Shown: positions 36,899 through 46,029, counted from the first letter of the stretch. The stretch: DNA of 64,000 nt from Winogradskyella tangerina (GCF_003260205.1 NZ_QERF01000001.1:186001-250000); one strand, 5' to 3'. Numbers and translations: made by a program. Notes: generated by a model not told the origin, from the letters alone.

Positions 36899-38262
36899 TA
36901 AATGCTTGGTACTTTAACCGAACGGCTGATCCAACAACCAATGTTGATGGTTTCACCAGCATTTCCTTTTGTAAAGATATCAGATTTTGACGGTGCGCTT
37001 GCTCTGTAGCTTGCTGCAGACTTCGCTGCTGCTGATTTTAAACGACCATCAACTCGTCCTGCTCTTTCTGCTGTACTAGCTGCCAACCAGAACACTGCTC
37101 TTTTAGAGAAGTTGTCGCTACCACAGTTATTTGCACTCTTAGCATACATTGCTGCAATTGCCAAGTATGGTGAACCATCAGAAGGGTTAAGACTCATTGA
37201 CTCTTGGTAGTACTGTCTAGCTCTACCATAGCTTCCTTTATCTTTTAAATCATTAGCTAACTTTTTGTAAAGTTTTGCCTTTCTTAATGGATCTGGCTCT
37301 AGTTCTAATGATTGATCAAAATACTTTTGCTCTCCAGTCAATAGATATAAGTAATATGCTGTATCAGCTGTTGGCTGAATGCTATTCTTCTGCTCTACTA
37401 ACTTTAAGAATAAAGGATCCTCTTTACAACCTTTGGCATACATACGGTTCATAGCACGTTGCAACCAAAGCTTATCGTCTTTCTTTTCCTCGAAACTCTT
37501 TTCATATAATGGCACTAACACTTCACAAGTTGCTCTATCACCTAATTTTTTATCCATACTTGGAATGATCTTAGTTTCAAAAGCATCGATATAAGATTCG
37601 TAACTCGATTTACGTTTAGCATCTTTCTTGCTTAGCGTTTCACCAGCTTCTTCTCTTGCTGCCAATTTATTCAATTTAACAGTGTTTGTACCAACGATAC
37701 CTTCAATAATCTCGATAACATCATCGTACTTATCAAACATTGATTGTGCTGGCATTTTACCTGCATCAAAAAGGTCTACTGCTAAAGAAAAATAAGTATA
37801 TAGAGCTTTTGGATTTGTAAAGTTCTTAGCGTCTTTAGTAAAAGCAGCATCGAACATATTGTATAGGTCTTGCTGATTTTTACCTAACTCCTTTTGATAC
37901 TTATAAGCCAAATTAGCTTTGTCTTCTAAAATTTCACCTAAATCATATTTAGACTGAAAATTTTCTCTACTTTGATCATAAAGTAACATTAGATCATTGA
38001 TATGTGCTACTTGATCGGCACCTGTAGAGTTTTCTATTTTATGCATTAGAATTTTTTCACCGTATGCATAAATAGCTCTATTGAACTTAGGACACTTATT
38101 ACGAACAATATTCCAAGGTCCATAAGCATCATCGTACTTCTTGCTTTTTACATAACTATCAAATATTGATAGATTATTCATGCACTCTTCATCTTGCTGA
38201 GCGAAACCAATGTTGAAACTCACAAAAAGAGCTGCTAATAATATGGTTATTTTCGTCTTCAT
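36898..38262 (-). CDS. Exported TPR-type protein
   Basis: 454 residues with a signal peptide (about 1-21, ending GFAQQ) and mostly helical, TPR-like sequence; a clear TPR unit is near KGSYGRARQYYQESMSLNPSDG (about 345-366). The Cys-containing start (EECMNNLSIFDSYVKSKKYDDAY) recurs in flavobacterial homologues in my memory, but no function is known to me. Its position between an outer membrane protein gene and lptC suggests periplasmic or outer membrane assembly work. Confidence 0.8.
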   Translation of the reverse strand: MKTKITILLAALFVSFNIGFAQQDEECMNNLSIFDSYVKSKKYDDAYGPWNIVRNKCPKFNRAIYAYGEKILMHKIENSTGADQVAHINDLMLLYDQSRENFQSKYDLGEILEDKANLAYKYQKELGKNQQDLYNMFDAAFTKDAKNFTNPKALYTYFSLAVDLFDAGKMPAQSMFDKYDDVIEIIEGIVGTNTVKLNKLAAREEAGETLSKKDAKRKSSYESYIDAFETKIIPSMDKKLGDRATCEVLVPLYEKSFEEKKDDKLWLQRAMNRMYAKGCKEDPLFLKLVEQKNSIQPTADTAYYLYLLTGEQKYFDQSLELEPDPLRKAKLYKKLANDLKDKGSYGRARQYYQESMSLNPSDGSPYLAIAAMYAKSANNCGSDNFSKRAVFWLAASTAERAGRVDGRLKSAAAKSAASYRASAPSKSDIFTKGNAGETINIGCWISRSVKVPSI

Positions 38263-38279
38263 CTTGTTAATTATTATTG

Positions 38280-39602
38280 TTAGTTGTACTTTCTTTGTTT
38301 AAACCATCTAGAGTTCAAAGATAAACTTAAGTTAAAGTTTATAAAATTCTCTTGGATTAAGTTTTCGTTAGTTGTTCCTCTCTGTCCGTATTCTACGCCA
38401 ATATTTGCGTTAGAAAATAAACTTCGGCTACCAACTGGTAATCCTAACCCAAAAGATATGCCAAACTCATTTATTGGTTGATCTTTTATAACCAATCCGG
38501 TATTAGAATAATTGAATCCCGCCCTGTAAACCACACGTTTAAAGTAGCCAGAAAAGGCATTATAATTAGGAATAAAGAATCCTCCAACAGAAATTTGAGA
38601 TGAATTTTCATAACGGGTCACCGAGTTTGTGAACACCGGATTTGAAAAATCGCTAGTAGTTTGTAAAGTGTATTCTGCACCTACAAACCATGATTTTGGC
38701 CTACCAATACCTCCTCCAAATGAGAAACGTGATGGTAAAGTGAGTTCTGTTTTTTCTAAATTCTGTTCTGCTAGGTTTGCCTCTTCAGTTTGCCAAACTC
38801 TTATGACATCTAATGAATTCGCTTCTAACGAAACCGTTGAAAATGATCTTTCATTTTGCGAACTTAATGTACTTTTTGGCGAATAGGTTGTTGTTAAAGA
38901 CAACTCGAGTTTGTCATTTAACATGGTTTTAAAAGCTAAACCGAAATTTACATTGAGACCACTGAGATCAGAGCGGTTTTCTTCACGTGTTTGATATTGA
39001 ACTAATTCGCCTTCTGGTGTATACTCAAGGTCTATTGCCGTATTCTGAATATTTCCGAAGTTGTAATTGACATCAACTCCTAGACTTAGTTTATCAGTTA
39101 ATTGATATCCAAAACCTGCAAACACCTTATTCACACCACCTTCACCATCAAATCTATTAACTAGTTCATTATTGTCGTTTATATTTTCCAAACGATAACC
39201 TACAGAAGTAAATGGCAATAATCCGAATCCAAATCCGAACTTTCCAACAGGAATAGATATCGCTATATAATCAAAAATTGAGCTATTTGCCTCTGCTTCA
39301 CCAGAGCTACTTTTTAAGGTAGAACTTGTTGCAGTACCAGCTACAGCAAACTTTACAGGTCGGCTTTCATTATCAAATGGGATGGCCTCAACATTCTTTC
39401 CAACATAGGCTGCCGGATTTCTTAAGTTCACATGGATACTATCTAAGTATACGCTAATACCACCCATTGAACGGTTTTCAACGGTACCTTTAAATTTCAG
39501 GCTTCCAATACCATAAAATGAATACGGTGAAGTCGTTCCTTGTTGAGAATATGCGCTAAGGCTAAATAACGCAATACAAATTACAATGATTTGTTTAATC
39601 AT
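38280..39602 (-). CDS. Outer membrane beta-barrel protein (FadL/PorV-like)
   Basis: 440 residues. A signal peptide (about 1-19, ending AYSQQ) is followed by SPYSFYGIGSLKFKGTVENR and RSMGGISVYLDS, a start typical of Bacteroidota OmpP1/FadL-like outer membrane proteins, and then by alternating amphipathic strands up to an aromatic end (FNLSLSLNSRWF). The cargo is unknown. It lies between coaX (TAATG overlap) and the TPR gene, in the operon that also encodes LptC. Confidence 0.82.
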   Translation of the reverse strand: MIKQIIVICIALFSLSAYSQQGTTSPYSFYGIGSLKFKGTVENRSMGGISVYLDSIHVNLRNPAAYVGKNVEAIPFDNESRPVKFAVAGTATSSTLKSSSGEAEANSSIFDYIAISIPVGKFGFGFGLLPFTSVGYRLENINDNNELVNRFDGEGGVNKVFAGFGYQLTDKLSLGVDVNYNFGNIQNTAIDLEYTPEGELVQYQTREENRSDLSGLNVNFGLAFKTMLNDKLELSLTTTYSPKSTLSSQNERSFSTVSLEANSLDVIRVWQTEEANLAEQNLEKTELTLPSRFSFGGGIGRPKSWFVGAEYTLQTTSDFSNPVFTNSVTRYENSSQISVGGFFIPNYNAFSGYFKRVVYRAGFNYSNTGLVIKDQPINEFGISFGLGLPVGSRSLFSNANIGVEYGQRGTTNENLIQENFINFNLSLSLNSRWFKQRKYN

Positions 39603-40330
39603 TACTTCGAATTAAATTCCAGAATAAAATTCAAACCTTCTAACAGAAAATTCGAGTTCGCAAATATGCTATTTTTTAATTGGTTTGACAAAAAATTGGC
39701 GTCGCCACCTGTTAAAATAACTGTTAAATCTTGGTATTTAGACCTATATTGATCTATAACACCATCTATTTCCTTGATTGCGCCAATGATAACACCAGAA
39801 TGGATAGAAGATTCTGTTGTGTTGCCAATGATAGTTTTTGGCTGGTTTTTTTCTAATAACGGAAGGTTCGCCGTTAAATTATGTAATGCTTGGTATCTTA
39901 TGCGTATTCCTGGCGAAATAGCTCCACCAAGATACGAATTTTTTTTGGTTACAAAATCATAGGTAATACAGGTTCCGGCATCTATAATAAGTACATTACG
40001 ATCTGGAAACTGCTTTACAGATGCGCTTGCCAGAGCAATTCTGTCAACACCGAGTGTTTTTGGTGTCTTGTATTTGTTTTCAAAAGGAAGCTTTGTTTTA
40101 TGGTTTAACTCAAGAACATTGAGATCTTCTTCGATGATCTCGCGTTGTTTTTTAGTTAATCGGCCTACTGAAGAAATAATAGCCGACTCAATATCTGAAA
40201 ACTCCTTTCTCAGGCTTTTATAGTGCTTTTTGAAATCTTCAATTTTAAAACTGACCTTATGTATAAGTTCGTCATTATCAAAAACAGCAAACTTCACAAA
40301 GGTATTTCCAACATCAACAATAAGGTTCAT
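39602..40330 (-). CDS. coaX: Type III pantothenate kinase CoaX
   Basis: 242-residue cytoplasmic kinase for the first step of coenzyme A synthesis. The acetate/sugar kinase-like fold is marked by the phosphate motif VDVGNTFVKF (5-14), GVDRIALASA, and IDAGTCITYDFV, all CoaX landmarks. The start is ATG at 40330. It is the first gene of the minus-strand envelope operon, and its own TAA overlaps the next ATG. Confidence 0.94.
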   Translation of the reverse strand: MNLIVDVGNTFVKFAVFDNDELIHKVSFKIEDFKKHYKSLRKEFSDIESAIISSVGRLTKKQREIIEEDLNVLELNHKTKLPFENKYKTPKTLGVDRIALASASVKQFPDRNVLIIDAGTCITYDFVTKKNSYLGGAISPGIRIRYQALHNLTANLPLLEKNQPKTIIGNTTESSIHSGVIIGAIKEIDGVIDQYRSKYQDLTVILTGGDANFLSNQLKNSIFANSNFLLEGLNFILEFNSK

Positions 40331-40346
40331 AAGCCATGCAATTGCA

Positions 40347-40354
40347 CAAATTTA
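40347..40354 (-). promoter_or_regulatory. Candidate -7 element for coaX operon
   Basis: The minus strand reads TAAATTTG, a TAnnTTTG match 17 bases before the coaX ATG. A TTG (40372-40370) lies 15 bases further upstream, slightly short of the usual spacer. Confidence 0.42.
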
Positions 40355-40380
40355 TAAAATCAATTTTTACAAATTTCTTT

Positions 40381-40410
40381 TTGGTAATACTAAAAATGAA
40401 TTTATATTTG
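40381..40410 (+). promoter_or_regulatory. Promoter of tRNA-Phe
   Basis: TTG (40381-40383), a 19-base spacer and TATATTTG (40403-40410) match the Bacteroidota promoter very well. The transcript would begin near 40417, about 15 bases before the mature tRNA. Confidence 0.78.
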
Positions 40411-40431
40411 CATCCGCTTAATTAAGCAACT

Positions 40432-40504
40432 GGTGCCTTAGCTCAGTTGGTAGAGCAAAGGACTGAAAATCCTTGTGTCCCTGGTTCGATTCCTGGAGGC
40501 ACCA
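40432..40504 (+). tRNA. tRNA-Phe (anticodon GAA)
   Basis: 73 bases with acceptor stem GGTGCCT/AGGCACC, D arm containing AGCTCAGTTGGTAGAGC, anticodon stem AAGGA/TCCTT with loop CTGAAAA (anticodon GAA at 40465-40467), and T arm CCTGG-TTCGATT-CCTGG (as in GGTTCGATTCC). The discriminator is A; CCA is not encoded (CTT follows). A promoter and terminator flank it. Confidence 0.97.
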
Positions 40505-40508
40505 CTTT

Positions 40509-40543
40509 AAAACCCTGTAATCTTTTGATTATCAGGGTTTTTT
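40509..40543 (+). terminator. Terminator of tRNA-Phe
   Basis: AAAACCCTG-TAATC (40509-40522) and GATTA-T-CAGGGTTTT (40527-40541) pair over 14 bp with a single bulged T and a TTTT loop, followed by more T. It begins 5 bases after the tRNA. Confidence 0.75.
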
Positions 40544-40769
40544 GGTTTTTAAGAGACAATTACAGGGACAACCTACAATCGAATCTATTTTTCAAATTAT
40601 ACTTGTTGAGTACGACTATTTGCAACTTATTTTTGTTGCTTCTAATAACTCGACTTGCTAATCGATTCAACTCCACTATTGTCACAATTAATTGGTTAAG
40701 AAAAAAATTATGGCAGATTAATAAAGGCTTTATACTATAAATTAAACCACTGAGTAATAAAATCTTAAA
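40544..40769. other. Non-coding stretch between the tRNA-Phe terminator and the DUF2892 gene
   Basis: 226 bases of AT-rich sequence in which I see no gene. An open frame runs through the tRNA and this stretch on the plus strand but has no coding features. It marks the border between core genes to the left and accessory-type genes to the right. Confidence 0.5.
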
Positions 40770-40982
40770 TCATTGTTTATTTTTCAAAGAACAAGTCTTT
40801 ATTCCAAATGGAGCGTACAAAGGGCAGAAACTAATAAAACTGGTTAACACAAATATACCTGCCACTATTAATAGGATAATTCCCAAAGTTCCAGAAATCA
40901 CCTCGTTAAAATATAATACTCCCACTATAGCAGCGATTATAATCCTAATAATTCTATCTGCTGTTCCCATATTTTTTGTCAT
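40770..40982 (-). CDS. DUF2892 (YgaP-type) small membrane protein
   Basis: 70 residues with the DUF2892 pattern MGTADRIIRIIIAAIVGVLY, two membrane segments and CPLYAPFGIKTC at the end. The start MTKNMG at 40982 is preferred over an ATG 42 bases earlier because it gives the family N-terminus. DUF2892 domains often accompany rhodanese or Crp/Fnr genes; here the Crp/Fnr gene is 71 bases upstream on the same strand, and it may be its target. Confidence 0.85.
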   Translation of the reverse strand: MTKNMGTADRIIRIIIAAIVGVLYFNEVISGTLGIILLIVAGIFVLTSFISFCPLYAPFGIKTCSLKNKQ

Positions 40983-41053
40983 CTTATTTAGTTTTAAATT
41001 TATAATACAAAGATTGCTAATCAATATTAGCTATCCAGTGACTTTAGTCACAA

Positions 41054-41671
41054 CTAAATAAGTTTTATTTCTCCTGAGTCTTGCCTTATCTTACCTTCTA
41101 TCTCTAATTTTTTTAATACCCTCGTAACTACTTCTCTTACAGTTCCTAATTCATTAGCTATTTGATTATGACTCATTTTTATAGACTCACCATTCATAAT
41201 CTCTACTTTATTTTTTAGATGTTCATAAAGTCTTTTGTCCATTCTATCCGTCAACAAATGACCAATAGTATCTAGTAATTCTGAATAGCGTAGATTAAAT
41301 TGGTCATAAAAAAGTTGATTTAAATCTGGAAAGTCTTTTAACCATTTAGGAAGTAATCGGACTGGAACTAGTAGAATTTTTGCTTCTTCTTCAATTGATG
41401 CATAAACTTTACTAGGGGTATTTTTCAAAGATGCGTAAAAGGTCATTACACAACTTTGAGATGGTTGTATGTAGTAAAGTAGTAGTTCTTTATCGTTGAA
41501 TCTAGAATAGACTTTGACGATTCCTTCAAGCACAATAGGTAAAACTTTAACGTATTGCTCTTCCCTTAAAATCTCAGCACCTTTTGGAAATACTTTTATT
41601 GAAGATTCTGCAAGTACCTTATCCAATAGTGGTTGCTTTAAAAATGATAATATACTTCTATCAAAATCCAT
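41054..41671 (-). CDS. Crp/Fnr-family transcriptional regulator
   Basis: 205 residues with an N-terminal cyclic-nucleotide-binding-like beta roll (about 20-115) and a C-terminal winged helix (HNQIANELGTVREVVTRVLKKLEIEGK). No Cys cluster for an Fnr-type FeS centre is present, so the ligand is unknown. It lies between the DUF2892 gene and the TonB receptor gene, 27 bases from the latter on the same strand, but with the opposite place in order: the receptor gene is upstream. Confidence 0.9.
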   Translation of the reverse strand: MDFDRSILSFLKQPLLDKVLAESSIKVFPKGAEILREEQYVKVLPIVLEGIVKVYSRFNDKELLLYYIQPSQSCVMTFYASLKNTPSKVYASIEEEAKILLVPVRLLPKWLKDFPDLNQLFYDQFNLRYSELLDTIGHLLTDRMDKRLYEHLKNKVEIMNGESIKMSHNQIANELGTVREVVTRVLKKLEIEGKIRQDSGEIKLI

Positions 41672-41698
41672 TTTAACATACTATTTGAAATCTTACGT

Positions 41699-44203
41699 TT
41701 AAAAATACAGTCTAAATACAGCATTCGTAGTTAAACCAAGAGAAAATCGCGAAAACTTATTTACTACATCATTTTGGTCAACTCTATAATAATCATTAAT
41801 GGCATTTTCCCTGTTAGAAACATTCCAGACTGATGCTCCAACTTCTGACCTGAATGTATTACTTATCTTGAATTTATAAATAGCAGAAGCATCTACCCTT
41901 AAATAATCTAATAATCGTTCATTATTGGCTTCGTCAAAATTTACATTATCATCAGCTATTTCATTACCAAGTAGAGGAATTGACGTGGGTTGCCCTTTTC
42001 TATAATTGACTCCTGCGGAAATGTTCCATGATTCATTGCTAAATGTTGTTCCCAATGTTACCGAATGCGTAATATCAAAATTACTTGGAAACTCAATTTC
42101 ATTCAGTGCTTCAAAAGTGTAAGTATTATTTATATATGAATAACTTAACCAGCTATTGAAATTTCCGGTTGTCTTTCGGCACAAGAACTCAAATCCATAG
42201 GCATTATAGCTGCCTTTTTCCTTCGTAAATTCATATTTAGTAGTGAAACTTTGACTTTGGGTGGTTATTCCATCAACTGCTTTATAATATCCCTTTGCAT
42301 CTAATAGCCAACCACTGTTCTTATATAAAATTCCAATTGAAGCCTGTTTGCTCTTCAAAATTGGAATACTGTCGTTATCAGTTAATTGCCATCGTCTTTT
42401 TTCAATACCAAGAAAATCATTCTGGAAATTAACTATCTGAGAGGTACTTTGATGCTTAAATTCTCCTTGTGCTTCAATTTCAATGTTTTCACCAATGGAT
42501 TGTCTTATACTTAATCTTGGCTCGATAATTAATTCTTGAAATCTGGTTAAGTAATTTGCTCTGAAACCGCCTCTAATCGAAAAATCATTATTTAAACTCT
42601 TATACCAAGCCTGACCGAAAGCTACATGCTCTCTTAATACCTCTTCGTCTCTTCTTACAAATCTTGGTAGGTCAATGTCATTTAGATTAATCACTTCAGT
42701 TTCTGTAAATTGATAACCAAGATCAAAATGCCATTGATTTAGCTTGTATGAGTTTTTTAATTGAATGCTTGTTTCTGAAACCACGTTTTCTTGCAATTGT
42801 AACTGATTGCTCAAGACATCTGCATTAAGGGCTTCAAGTTTATATTCATTATCATAAACGTTCAAAGTTGATGATAATTTATCATTCCATTGTCTTTTAT
42901 AGTTTAAACCAACAGCAAGACTGTTTTGAGAGATGTTACTACGTCTTGTTCTTAATGCACCATTAATATCAGCAGTTTCATTGAATCCTAAATCATTATT
43001 TATCAATAAAAAATTTAATCGAATAAAATCTTTATCTGAAGGTTGGTATAGCCAACGTAAAGAAGCATCATAAAAGTTAAACTCCTGATCAGAATTTGTC
43101 ACATTCGCAACATTATTTTCCGCTTCCGTATCTTGAGTTACTCTATCGAAATAAACTTCATAAGTAGGTGTTCTAACAAAATCATCTAAGGATTTTCTAG
43201 ATGCAATCTGAAGGGATGATTTATTGCCGATAGGAATATTTGAAAATAGTTCTGCATTTATGAAGTTTAGCCCAAAAATACTATTGACTTTTGAGTCGAT
43301 TTGTTTGTCGGTCTTCATATGTATCGTTCCCGAAACTCCATCTGTTAAAGACACATCAGAACCATTATTTATAACACTGGCATTCTGTGTCATAAGAGGA
43401 TTAAAACTAGAAATTAACCCAAAAAAGTGTCCAGTCTGATACATTTTGATATCATCCCAAAGAATTAAATTTTGATCGTTGGAACCACCTCTAATATTAA
43501 TATTCGAAACAGTTTCATCAACACTTAAAACACTTGGTAATGCCTGGACAGTCTGAAGTACATCAGATTCAATAAGACCAGGCAAAAGACTAAATCGCTT
43601 ATAATCTATTGAAGTTGTCCAATCTTGTCTTCTGTCAATCCCACGAACGAGATATGTTTCGATGAGCACAGGAGCGATGATTTCTTGTTCTACTAGCATT
43701 ATTATTGTCTCACAATTATCCAAATTGAAATACTTTACTTGTCTCTCTATGGTTTTTAGTCCAATATGTCTAATAGTCAATAGCTCATCTAAGGATCTCA
43801 GTTCAATTTCAAAGTACCCTTCGTCATCAGTAACAGCATATGCAAGCTTGCCATTAATGGTTGCTCCCGAAAGAGGTTCTTGCAAGTCAGAATCTTTAAT
43901 ATAGCCACATAACTTAACGGTGTTAGAAATAGAATAAACTAAATCACTCAGCCTCTCAATAACTAAACCAGTTTGTCTTTCAAGATTTTTTAGTATTAAT
44001 GATAAACTCAAGTTTTTTGGTATAGGGTTTACCATTACATTATTTACGACATTACTCTCATAATTGAATATAATTGAATGCTGTTTTTCGACATCTTTTA
44101 AAACTTCTGCTATTGGAATTTTTTGAACTTCAGTTTGCCCATGGAGCTTCAAGAACGAAATGCTCAAAACCAGGAAAAGTATGTAAAATTTAGTTCTGTC
44201 CAT
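41699..44203 (-). CDS. TonB-dependent outer membrane receptor with STN signalling domain
   Basis: 834 residues. In order: signal peptide (about 1-22), STN/secretin-like domain (about 25-90), carboxypeptidase-regulatory-like beta-sandwich (about 95-170, GYIKDSDLQEPLSGATI ... YAVTDDEGYFEIEL), TonB plug (about 180-300, with NINIRGGSNDQNLILWDDI), and a 22-strand-type barrel ending in RLYF. The STN domain implies transmembrane signalling to the adjacent FecR protein. The ligand is not apparent. The start overlaps the fecR stop by 14 bases. Confidence 0.92.
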   Translation of the reverse strand: MDRTKFYILFLVLSISFLKLHGQTEVQKIPIAEVLKDVEKQHSIIFNYESNVVNNVMVNPIPKNLSLSLILKNLERQTGLVIERLSDLVYSISNTVKLCGYIKDSDLQEPLSGATINGKLAYAVTDDEGYFEIELRSLDELLTIRHIGLKTIERQVKYFNLDNCETIIMLVEQEIIAPVLIETYLVRGIDRRQDWTTSIDYKRFSLLPGLIESDVLQTVQALPSVLSVDETVSNINIRGGSNDQNLILWDDIKMYQTGHFFGLISSFNPLMTQNASVINNGSDVSLTDGVSGTIHMKTDKQIDSKVNSIFGLNFINAELFSNIPIGNKSSLQIASRKSLDDFVRTPTYEVYFDRVTQDTEAENNVANVTNSDQEFNFYDASLRWLYQPSDKDFIRLNFLLINNDLGFNETADINGALRTRRSNISQNSLAVGLNYKRQWNDKLSSTLNVYDNEYKLEALNADVLSNQLQLQENVVSETSIQLKNSYKLNQWHFDLGYQFTETEVINLNDIDLPRFVRRDEEVLREHVAFGQAWYKSLNNDFSIRGGFRANYLTRFQELIIEPRLSIRQSIGENIEIEAQGEFKHQSTSQIVNFQNDFLGIEKRRWQLTDNDSIPILKSKQASIGILYKNSGWLLDAKGYYKAVDGITTQSQSFTTKYEFTKEKGSYNAYGFEFLCRKTTGNFNSWLSYSYINNTYTFEALNEIEFPSNFDITHSVTLGTTFSNESWNISAGVNYRKGQPTSIPLLGNEIADDNVNFDEANNERLLDYLRVDASAIYKFKISNTFRSEVGASVWNVSNRENAINDYYRVDQNDVVNKFSRFSLGLTTNAVFRLYF

Positions 44204-45092
44204 TCCTTATTATGACCTTTTTATTATTTTGGACAGTATAGGTCAAATTAAGGGGTTTTGTGATAGATTCAAGGGCATTTTCAAGATTATTGTGCTCAAA
44301 GGCACCTGTAAAACGTAAATTCATTTCTGAAGGATAACTGACAACAACATTATATTGTTTTATCAATTCTTTGACAACATCAATAATAGGTGCATTTTCA
44401 AAAACACTCATGTTTTTAAGCCAATAGGGTTCTGCAACTGTGATATTTGACTTTTTACCCTCGCCAGAAGACAAAATAAACTCAGTGCCAGCTGGTAATT
44501 TCACTTCGCCATTATCATAAATAACTTGAACCAAACCTTCATAGCAAGAGACTTTAAAAACACTGTCTCTTGAGAGAACATTAAACTCAGTGCCCAGAAC
44601 ACTAACTTTTCCAAAGTCTGTATTTACATCAAATCGCATTCCTTTTTCTACATCGAAAAAGGCTTCTCCACTAAGGTTTAATGTTCTATTCTCATCCCAG
44701 TCAGAATCGGCATAATTTAATTCTGACAACTCATTAAGGTTGACAATTGAATTATCTGGCAAGGTAATCGTTTCGTTTTGTGCCAAATCAGTTTTAAACG
44801 AGCTAATTTGGTCTTTATTGATAAGGGTAAATAATGCGAATCCAACGATAAGAATTGCTGCAAAGCCAGATACAACCCTGGTCCAATTTGTTGTATTGGT
44901 CTTGGAGTCAGTTAACTTCATTTCTAAAGAATCAAACGAAGGGACTTTCGCATTTAAATAACCACTGAATCGTTGAGCATCGTCAATAATTCTCTTATAG
45001 AATGCAGCATTTTCTAGAGCATTAAAAGCCTTGGCCTCAACTTCTGAAAGCTCATCCTTTAACCATTTTTTTATTAAATACTCTTCGTTCAT
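44190..45092 (-). CDS. FecR-type transmembrane anti-sigma/sigma regulator
   Basis: 300 residues. A cytoplasmic N-terminus (about 1-70, EYLIKKWLKDELSEVEAKAF) is followed by one membrane helix (about 72-90, VVSGFAAILIVGFALFTLI), the FecR beta domain (about 100-200, NETITLPDNSIVNLNELS ... GEAFFDVEKG) and a DUF4974/STN-like C-terminus (about 235-300). It would carry the signal from the TonB receptor to the sigma factor encoded just upstream. A GGGACAATT...GTTGTTT motif lies 20 bases before its ATG. Confidence 0.92.
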   Translation of the reverse strand: MNEEYLIKKWLKDELSEVEAKAFNALENAAFYKRIIDDAQRFSGYLNAKVPSFDSLEMKLTDSKTNTTNWTRVVSGFAAILIVGFALFTLINKDQISSFKTDLAQNETITLPDNSIVNLNELSELNYADSDWDENRTLNLSGEAFFDVEKGMRFDVNTDFGKVSVLGTEFNVLSRDSVFKVSCYEGLVQVIYDNGEVKLPAGTEFILSSGEGKKSNITVAEPYWLKNMSVFENAPIIDVVKELIKQYNVVVSYPSEMNLRFTGAFEHNNLENALESITKPLNLTYTVQNNKKVIIRNGQN

Positions 45093-45112
45093 AACATGCT
45101 GTTCTATAATTA

Positions 45113-45137
45113 AAACAACTCAAATTTTAATTGTCCC
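45113..45137 (-). promoter_or_regulatory. 25-bp motif copy A, upstream of fecR
   Basis: On the minus strand, GGGACAATT, seven bases (AAAATTT), then GAGTTGTTT. It ends 20 bases before the fecR ATG and starts 9 bases after the sigma gene stop. The same motif with identical spacing occurs at 45713-45737 and 46039-46063. Confidence 0.68.
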
Positions 45138-45146
45138 AGAAATATT

Positions 45147-45665
45147 TCATTTTAGTTCTTCAAGTTCATTTCTAAGTTTATTGAACGCTGCATAGATTCT
45201 ATGTTCAGCTACTTTTTTTGTAATACCTAAAATTTCTCCGACTTCTTTGTGGGTTTTACCATCTATCTTATTCAGAAGAAATGCCGTTCGTTCTTCTTCC
45301 TTTAATTGGGACAACACATGTTCGAACCGTTTCAAAAACTCTTTTCTACGTAAGATGAACTCAGGAGACTCATTGGTGTAATCTTATTGCTTTACATGTT
45401 GGTATTTTAATACCACTTTTTGATGTTTTACCTCATTAAGCATCAAGTTATTGGCTGTTGTATACAAATAAGATTTAGCTGCTTCGGGTTTTATTTTAGC
45501 GCAGTTTTTCCAAAGCTTAATGAATGCTTCTTGTACTTTATCAGTTGGGTTCAACAAATCCCCATATTTATACAAAAGGATATTGCTCAAGGATTGTGCA
45601 TACTTCTCATAAATCTTTGAGAAGCGCATCTTATCACAGATATCTTTGTAAATTGATTTAGACAC
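45147..45665 (-). pseudogene. ECF sigma factor (FecI-type) interrupted by one in-frame TAA
   Basis: Read through, this is a 171-residue sigma-70 family ECF factor. The first part (93 codons, from 45665) carries region 2 (YGDLLNPTDKVQEAFIKLWKN ... SYLYTTANNLMLNE). The codon at 45386-45384 is TAA, and the same frame continues DYTNESPEFILRRKEFLKRF and region 4 with a helix-turn-helix (EVGEILGITKKVAEHRIYAA) to 45147. No frameshift is needed. Either a nonsense mutation, a sequence error, or two polypeptides; a TTG at 45335 could start the second. It precedes fecR. Confidence 0.85.
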
Positions 45666-45712
45666 AAATAAATTTTACTTAAATCTATATAAAAAAAATT
45701 TAATGATTTTCT

Positions 45713-45737
45713 GGGACAATTAAAATTTGAGTTGTTT
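45713..45737 (+). promoter_or_regulatory. 25-bp motif copy B, between the sigma gene and a divergent small gene
   Basis: GGGACAATT, AAAATTT, GAGTTGTTT on the plus strand, identical over 25 bases to copy A. It lies 55 bases before the ATG of the 78-residue protein and 48 bases from the divergent sigma gene start. Downstream, TAAAGAG at the same offset is shared with copy C. Confidence 0.66.
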
Positions 45738-45792
45738 GAATATTAAAGAGCCTTGGTTATTCGATAGACTTAAATTTTGTTTTTAAAACAAT

Positions 45793-46029
45793 ATGGAAGC
45801 AACTTGTACAGATAAAACAGCTACACTTATAAAGTCCATCACAATGATGAAAGTTGAGGAGTTGTTTAAGTGCAAAAAACGAATTAAGGAACTGGAAACT
45901 TTACTTGTTAATGATTTTAATGCAATCAATTTTTATAGATATGAACACACCAAAAACAGATTAAGTCATTTAAAGTCCGCAATTTTTGATTTAAAAATAT
46001 TGGAATCAAAACTTTGTAAAAAATTTTAA
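45793..46029 (+). CDS. Small helical cytoplasmic protein of unknown function
   Basis: 78 residues, no signal peptide, mostly helical and rich in Lys and Leu (VEELFKCKKRIKELETLL ... LSHLKSAIFDLKILESKL), with coiled-coil character and three Cys. I do not recognise a family. It sits between motif copies B and C on the plus strand, divergent from the ECF sigma gene, which suggests it belongs to that regulon; a role in regulation is an inference only. Confidence 0.65.
   Translation: MEATCTDKTATLIKSITMMKVEELFKCKKRIKELETLLVNDFNAINFYRYEHTKNRLSHLKSAIFDLKILESKLCKKF

Noticed and set aside
40447..40740. A 97-codon plus-strand open frame overlapping tRNA-Phe
   Set aside because: It begins inside the tRNA, reads through the terminator hairpin, and its product has no recognisable features. 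A remnant of an integrase was considered but nothing in the translation supports it.
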